Shown here: piece by piece, positions 58,728 through 64,000 of the stretch | How positions within the stretch are numbered: position 1 is the first letter of the stretch | Layout of the letters: each line of letters opens with the position of its first letter | NCBI GenBank assembly: GCA_029204225.1 | Contig: CM055097.1 | Coordinates: 68,247,240 to 68,311,239 of the forward strand | Length of the DNA stretch: 64,000 bases | Direction: 5' to 3' | From: Diphasiastrum complanatum | Taxonomy: Eukaryota > Streptophyta > Lycopodiopsida > Lycopodiales > Lycopodiaceae | The notes under the pieces: model-generated | Told to the model about the DNA's origin: nothing | Seen by the model: the letters and a program-made list of their open reading frames with translations, nothing else | Database searches by the model: none | Program-made: the position numbers and the translations under genes

Positions 58728-59455
58728 GTGAAAAATTAGCAAAATCTAGCTTGGCTATTTTGTATTTTCTTGTTTATGAGTAAATCTCACGTGTGGAGCA
58801 TGTTCCCACGTGTGGAAAAAAAGTCAAAAATAGCTTAGTCATGTTGAGTTAGGGGTACATAAAGTTTAGAAACATCTATCCAAGTGTAATTAGGTGATTT
58901 GGCCAAATTTGGCATTAGAGGCAAAATAGGATTATACACATGTCAAGTCATAACTAGGCCAAAAGTCAAAAGTTATGTAGCTCGAGTCAGATTAGGCTAC
59001 TTACATTTTTCATGATTAGATTTGGTGAGTGACATATCTCCATGTGTTGTCATGAGAGCTAGTGACCAATCAAAGAGCTAGAATCTCTCAAAATGTCCAA
59101 TCAAGATTAAGGCCTCATATGTCACTCAACCAGCATGATTTTGAGGAGGGAAAGAAGGGGTCCAATCATCTTACACTCCCCTCTACCTTGAGTAGCTACA
59201 TATAGGAGATCAATCTACTTGTATTGTAAGTTTTTGGAGTTATGAGATTTCTACACTATTTTGAGTCAAATTGATTTTCTCTCTCTACTCGAGTTCTTGA
59301 TAGTACATTCTCTCTCTACCCGAGAGCAAGGCTAAAATTAACTTGTATTTTCTTTGCACAAGTCACATGTGAAAGTACTTGTATGGTTGATTGATGCATG
59401 TAGTAATGTGCTCTTGCCTTAGATTTATGGAATAGATCTTCGTTTTCAATCTATG
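58728..59455 (+). repeat. LTR-derived sequence C, inverted relative to element B
   Basis: From about 59014 to 59455 the plus strand matches the minus strand of the 3' LTR of element B (49457-48972). Shared stretches include TTTGGTGAGTGACA, CTCCATGTGTTGTCATGAGAG, TACATATAGGAGATCAATCT and TTTTCAATCTATG. It lacks the last 40 bp of that LTR and runs straight into the 35-bp repeat. The part before it (58728-59013), starting TGTGAAAAATTAGC, resembles the start of element D's LTR. Confidence 0.75.
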
Positions 59456-59490
59456 CATTAGAGGAGTTCTCAATATCAAAAAGACCCTTT
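59456..59490 (+). repeat. 35-bp direct repeat, right copy
   Basis: Identical over 35 bases to 52117-52151. This copy directly follows the truncated LTR at 59030-59455. In frame it can encode LEEFSISKRPF, so it may be part of a gene. Confidence 0.95.
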
Positions 59491-59499
59491 AAGAAATGC

Positions 59500-59975
59500 C
59501 ATGTAGGATATACAAAAATATCAAAATAAATAAAACAATATTGTTTATTTGCTTGCCCACACCACTCCCAAGGCCTCCCCAACTCCCAATGATCTAACCA
59601 CAGTGTCTATAGTCACAGTTAAGAACTGTTAACAGTTCGCAGTATAACTTGACTAAATTCAAAAATATTCCCTCCATTGGTTACGAAAAGGGCAATATTT
59701 TCACTGCATCTAGAATATGACCGCCATCCCCAAATTCGAATCAGAAAAAATTGCAAAATATTTACATATGCATTCCTTCCACGAGAATGGAAATATGAGC
59801 GCCAACTACTTATTGGAATGAAAAAATGAGCGGCATTTTCAAGTTTGAATCAAGCATACAAGCATGGAGATTGGATTGATCGTACATAGTATATAATATA
59901 ATCAAAGATGAGTATTTTGTTTTGCTTCATAGAATCTGGTCATAGTACTTTGATGCAACTGATTACTCTATTATT
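59500..59975. other. AT-rich stretch, no supported gene
   Basis: Lies between the 35-bp repeat and the next coding region. It holds possible short exons, but none could be confirmed. Confidence 0.4.
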
Positions 59976-59978
59976 TTT

Positions 59979-62900
59979 TTGATGATGACATTATATCATC
60001 TACATGTGGATATCCCTATTGATTTGGCACCTTTGCAGAGAAGAGGAGGCAAAGGAGTTCAAATATCTGCTGAAGATCATTCGCGTTATAGGGCAGAAGG
60101 AAAGAAAAACGTGGATTTGTGGACAGATGGAACATTATATCCACAAGATCCAAGCACTTTGACACATCCCACATTCTCTTCATAACTCATTTAGTTACAT
60201 GGATATGCAATGGGCAGTGGATTACTAGGATATTGTGAAAGATTGCAAAACCATAGAAAACAACTTTATATGAATAAAGTTCACTTTTTAGAAGGTGAGT
60301 TAATTCAGATATCCTCTTATTGTCAGAATAGAAATTGTCATCTCCAAAAGACGTTAGAAGAAAATGAACAAAAAAATAATGAATCATTACAGAAAATAAC
60401 AATCAATATCAAATCAGAACTAGAGCAAATGCAATCAGTCTTACAGTCTATCGTATTGAAAACTTACAATTACTGAAGGATGTGGATTTGGTAAAGAAGA
60501 AGGCTGAAAGTAAGAAGCGAAAGCGACAAAGTTGCAAGGATATTCAAACGCTTTCAGAAGGAGGTTATCGAAATAGAAAGATCTGTGCATTCAAGTAAGC
60601 ATATTCTAAATTTTGTAAGTTTTTCAATGACATTTGGATTTAATTTCAGCTATGGTGATATTCAGTTAACTATCTATTTTTTTTGCAGATCTGCATTAGT
60701 AGCTCCTCGGAATATTAAAGACAATGCTTCACTAGGAATGTCTTTGGGCACAATATTGACTTGCAAATCCACTGAGCGTATCATGATGAACAATAGGATT
60801 TCAAATGTAAAGTGTAAAATAGCTGAGCCTTTGATGGTGGACATTCAAAATATTTTAGATAAGACTATAGTTCAGGGTGCTTGTGATTTTGCAGGTATTA
60901 GTAGGGAAACATATGCAACAATATTTAAACTAATTAGAGAAGCTTTTAAGCAAGTTCAAATTAGAAAAGTCCCAATCCCTAGGACATATCACTTGAAGAA
61001 AGAGAGGAATACATTAAACATAGGTATGCATAAGATCACTGGAACTCCATTTCATATTGAGGAGGTGTATGAAACTATCCTCGACATTTCTAAAATTATC
61101 AAAGACAATTGAAAATCTGCAAAAAAAAGGGACTTTTTAGAAAAATATAAAATGCTGTCTTAATGAAAATGCTGAAAACTTTAATAAAACAAGCCATTTT
61201 TGTGAAAAATAAAAATAAAAAAAACAAAACTACAGATTCAGCATATTTTCTTACTAAAACATCTCAAAAGGATCACTTTTCTAAGACAAAGCGTTGTAAA
61301 ATAAGAAAATACGAGTAGCAACCTATGCTAAGCATAGGTTGTGGTCGAGTCCTTACTAACAACTTATGCTTAGCATAGGACGGAGGCGGGATTATTCAAT
61401 TCTAACCTCCTTCCGACCTATGCTGAGCATAACATTTGAAATTACTCGTTTTAGAGTTGGAGGGAAAGCTAGAAAGTCGAGTTACTAGTAGATTCAAATT
61501 TGAATAAGGTTCATGGAACCTAGTCACTCTATGTGACTAGGTTCCACGAACCAAACTTCCTACAATGTCATTTGCATGAAACTAGGAGATAGAAAGGTGT
61601 AACTAATGAAGTTTGGATGAAAACTTCACTTTTGATATCTAATTTTCAAATTTACAGGTCTGAAAAACAGAGCTTCAAAATGAAAATCAGAACTCAAACA
61701 CTTCATTTATAGAAAAAAACCACTAGTTTTGATCAAAACACATAGCTAAAATCAATTTTTTTGCAAAAAAAAAGTTTATGTAGAGGAAGACTTCCTCTAT
61801 GATATAACCTATGAAAAGGTGAATGGCAAAATAATCATAGTACTTAAGCTAGATGAGTCAGAAATTGTGAAAGGGTTGAAGATGGAAAGGGTTAGTATAA
61901 CTCTCATGAATGGTGCTCTATCACAAACAGAGAACCAAGAAGATTTCAAATTCAGTGTCCAGTTAGAAAATGATATGGTGGTTAGCAGCGTTTCAGGTAA
62001 CTAGCCTCATTATTACATTACATTCATTGAATAGTATTAATACATTGTAAACTAAGTATGATTAATTCTTTGGACAGGTGTTGAAAGAGGATCATGATAT
62101 ATTATCATGGATATTCTCAAGGACATCTTATCCTAGGATCATCAAGGACCATATGGATGGAGGACTTCTCAATGTTCCAGGAGTTGGAGACTTCAATGTT
62201 GAATGGCACTTAGCAGGTGATTTGAAAACATTGAAATGTATGTATAATGTCTCTCACGATGCTACATCAAAACACCCTTGTTTGTACTGCATGAAAATGG
62301 AAAAAGATGTAACTAGGAGTACATGAATTACTAGAGAATATGCAGATCCAAACTGGAAGCCTGTGTTGCCTATCCCCTTAAAAAATGTGCATGTTTGCAC
62401 TCTTCATGCAGAAGTTAGATTAATAGAAAAGATCATTTATCTTCATATAGTTTTTGCTTGGAATACTAAGCCAGCATCATTAGCAAAGGAAGCTATCTCT
62501 CGATTAAAAGATGTTTTATCAAAAGTAGGACTCCATAAAGGACATGTCAAAATTCAAAAAGATGAAAAGCTTTCAGGAAAGAATGAGAACATGCCAACTA
62601 AGCCAAGCATAGGAGGAGCAAAAGCACGTCGTTTTCTATCAAATCATACTGGTAAGACTTCTAATATTCAACACTTAGTCTGGACAGATATTATTGCTGC
62701 CACTCAGGACTTCGAGAAAGAAGGCAAAACCAGAGTACTAAAAGTTGATGTATGGAAAAAGCTTGATAGTATGATTGCTATTTTAAGAAAAGAAAAATAC
62801 TCTGATATTGATAAGAAAGCTGTCCAAAGGACTTGTGTCGAGTTTGTTAATGCAATATCAAAAGCATGGGGAGAATATCACATCACTCATTACATGGTTA

Positions 62901-63257
62901 GTATAAAATTTTCAAAATGCTTTCAAATTTTCATATATATTTAGAACCAAACATAAGACTAACATTATGATTTTGACATATGCAGCACATACTAAGAGAT
63001 CATACAGCATTTTTTGCAAATACATATGAAAGCTTGAGTTTATGGTCATCACAAGGGATGGAGAAGTCACACTGGCAAGCACGAGCAACATTTCATCGAA
63101 ATACACAACATGAAGGAACCAATGAAAAATGAGACTACATTTGTCAACTGTTTCAGTGGTTCTACCGCAGAGTTCAGATTCGACATATAACAAAGTCCAC
63201 ACAATACAACAAGTTTAGAAAAGCATGCAAGTTCATACAGGAAGAGAAAATAAGATG
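59979..63257 (+). pseudogene. Large multi-exon transposase-like gene, family unrecognised
   Basis: Coding blocks in order: a start region (59979-60180); a coiled coil with LEENEQKNNESLQKI (60285-60470); after a frameshift a basic NLS-like KKKAESKKRKR (60490-60535) ending at a GTAAGC donor (60596). Then a conserved-looking block (60690-61112) with IMMNNRISNVKCKIAEPLM; a block 61780-61996 with KLDESEIVKGLKMERVSITL; an exon 62078-62896 with VEWHLAGDLKTLKCMY, the CxxC motif KHPCLYCMK and GGAKARRFL. A final exon 62986-63257 has HILRDHTAFFANTYESL and SSQGMEKSHWQARATFHRNT. In-frame TGA codons at 62324 and 63130 could be decayed Arg or Trp codons. The mix of an H-x4-DLK, CxxC and a C-terminal H-rich part suggests an RNase H-like transposase, but this is inference. 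Confidence 0.5.
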
Positions 63258-63421
63258 ATTGCTGAGTAGAAGATCATCATTGCTGAGTAGAAGATCATCA
63301 TGACATGTTTAGAATTGCTTTGCAAATTCATTGAACAAGAGAGGAGAAATATCCAATGTAAATGTATTGATTGTATTATACCAAAATACAAAGTGTCAAC
63401 TATTCATCATCAGATCTTGTA

Positions 63422-64000
63422 TCAGATTCTATGGTAGTTGTCATGAAGAAATTCTCTGCTAGCGTATGCATCTAATAGATGTGCATTATCCTTATTTCCA
63501 CTAAGCTCAATATAAGTGGAATACAATGAATAATGGGAGCTCCTTAAAGGAACATTCCCATCAATAAAGCCTAAAATGTTCAAAACATAATATCTTTTGA
63601 CAAAAATGATCTTATTTGTCTTAACAAATTTATGTCCTCCTAGATAAAATGATAAAGCTTTAACTGCCATTATAAGACTCTCCCCGACTGGGCTTAGCTT
63701 GGAATGAGCAATATAGATCTCATTCTTCAAGAAATCTCGAAGATAGTGGCCCAGTCCACTGTCCCTCTAGAACGAGAATGCGTGTTGTTTGAAACCACCT
63801 CGTCTCGCAACAAAATCATCTATTATGAGAGCATCTTGCAATAGGAAATATTCTAGCAAAAATACATTCAGTGATTGAAAACATTCAAATGCAAGGAAGA
63901 TTAAACACTTACACATTTCTCATCATCAGTAGCAACCAGATCAGGATGATCAATATAATGACCACGTACTGAAGTAAAATCATCAGTTAAATGCATTAAT
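63422..64000 (-). CDS. Unrecognised minus-strand gene, running off the window
   Basis: An exon ending at a TGA (63422) encodes GHYLRDFLKNEIYIAHSKLS, VGESLIMAVKALSFYLGGHK and IIFVKRYYVLNILGFIDGNV. Upstream, past a TAG at 63767 that an alternative acceptor (GGGACAG, about 63757) could avoid, is IDDFVARRGGFKQHAF. A further exon ends at KC|GTAAGT (about 63915) and contains TDDFTSVRGHYIDHPDLVAT. It converges on the large gene to its left. No family recognised. Confidence 0.45.

Noticed and set aside
59979-63257. Calling the CxxC gene a KDZ or hAT transposase
   Set aside because: Expected hAT (BED finger, CERNW) or KDZ hallmarks were not visible, so no family name was given.
52117-64000. Interpretation of the cluster as a Polinton/Maverick
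   Set aside because: No protein-primed DNA polymerase B, capsid, packaging ATPase or retroviral-type integrase was seen; only a Ulp1/adenain-like protease is shared.

Overview
The window looks like nuclear DNA of a land plant with a large, transposon-rich genome. The signs are GT-AG introns, a cytosolic-type tRNA-Lys(UUU), abundant Copia and Gypsy LTR retrotransposons, a plant hAT relic, long (CT)n microsatellites and a plant methylesterase gene whose first intron is about 19.7 kb. A fern, gymnosperm or similar big-genome lineage fits best; the species cannot be named from this sequence.

Layout: 1-4.0 kb holds most of a decayed minus-strand Copia element with its 5' LTR and primer-binding site. 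4-16 kb is intergenic, with scattered relics: a cluster of GCGTGGAT inverted repeats, a receptor-kinase exon relic, the 3' end of an unrecognised spliced gene, a tRNA-Lys, a very small TRIM retroelement, a Gypsy RT fragment and a beta-class amino-methyltransferase relic joined to a Copia RT scrap. 16.1-19.9 kb is a Gypsy-type element with a repeat-filled leader and a gag ORF.

22.8-45.7 kb is one host gene, a MES11-type methylesterase of 369 codons in five exons that join in phase. Its 19.65-kb first intron carries a Gypsy fragment, a hAT relic, a family of paired repeats, a decayed Gypsy element split near its 3' end by a young Copia element (LTRs about 98% alike), and a related solo LTR. Splice sites and frame look intact despite this load. 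The nucleophile position reads Asn instead of Ser.

45.7-52.1 kb is intergenic with SINE-like pieces and a non-autonomous minus-strand LTR element (B) that carries gag plus an unrecognised extra ORF. 52.1-64 kb is the most unusual part. It is a cluster of genes I cannot assign to plant housekeeping families: a two-exon ORF, a minus-strand Ulp1-like cysteine protease, a repeat-rich intergenic region between divergent genes, a plus-strand gene split by an LTR element (D), a large multi-exon gene with a coiled coil, a basic NLS-like patch and a CxxC transposase-like core, and another minus-strand gene running off the end. Two related LTR sequences and a 35-bp direct repeat show that this cluster has been rearranged. 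It may be a large, poorly described DNA transposon or virus-like insertion; this is inference.
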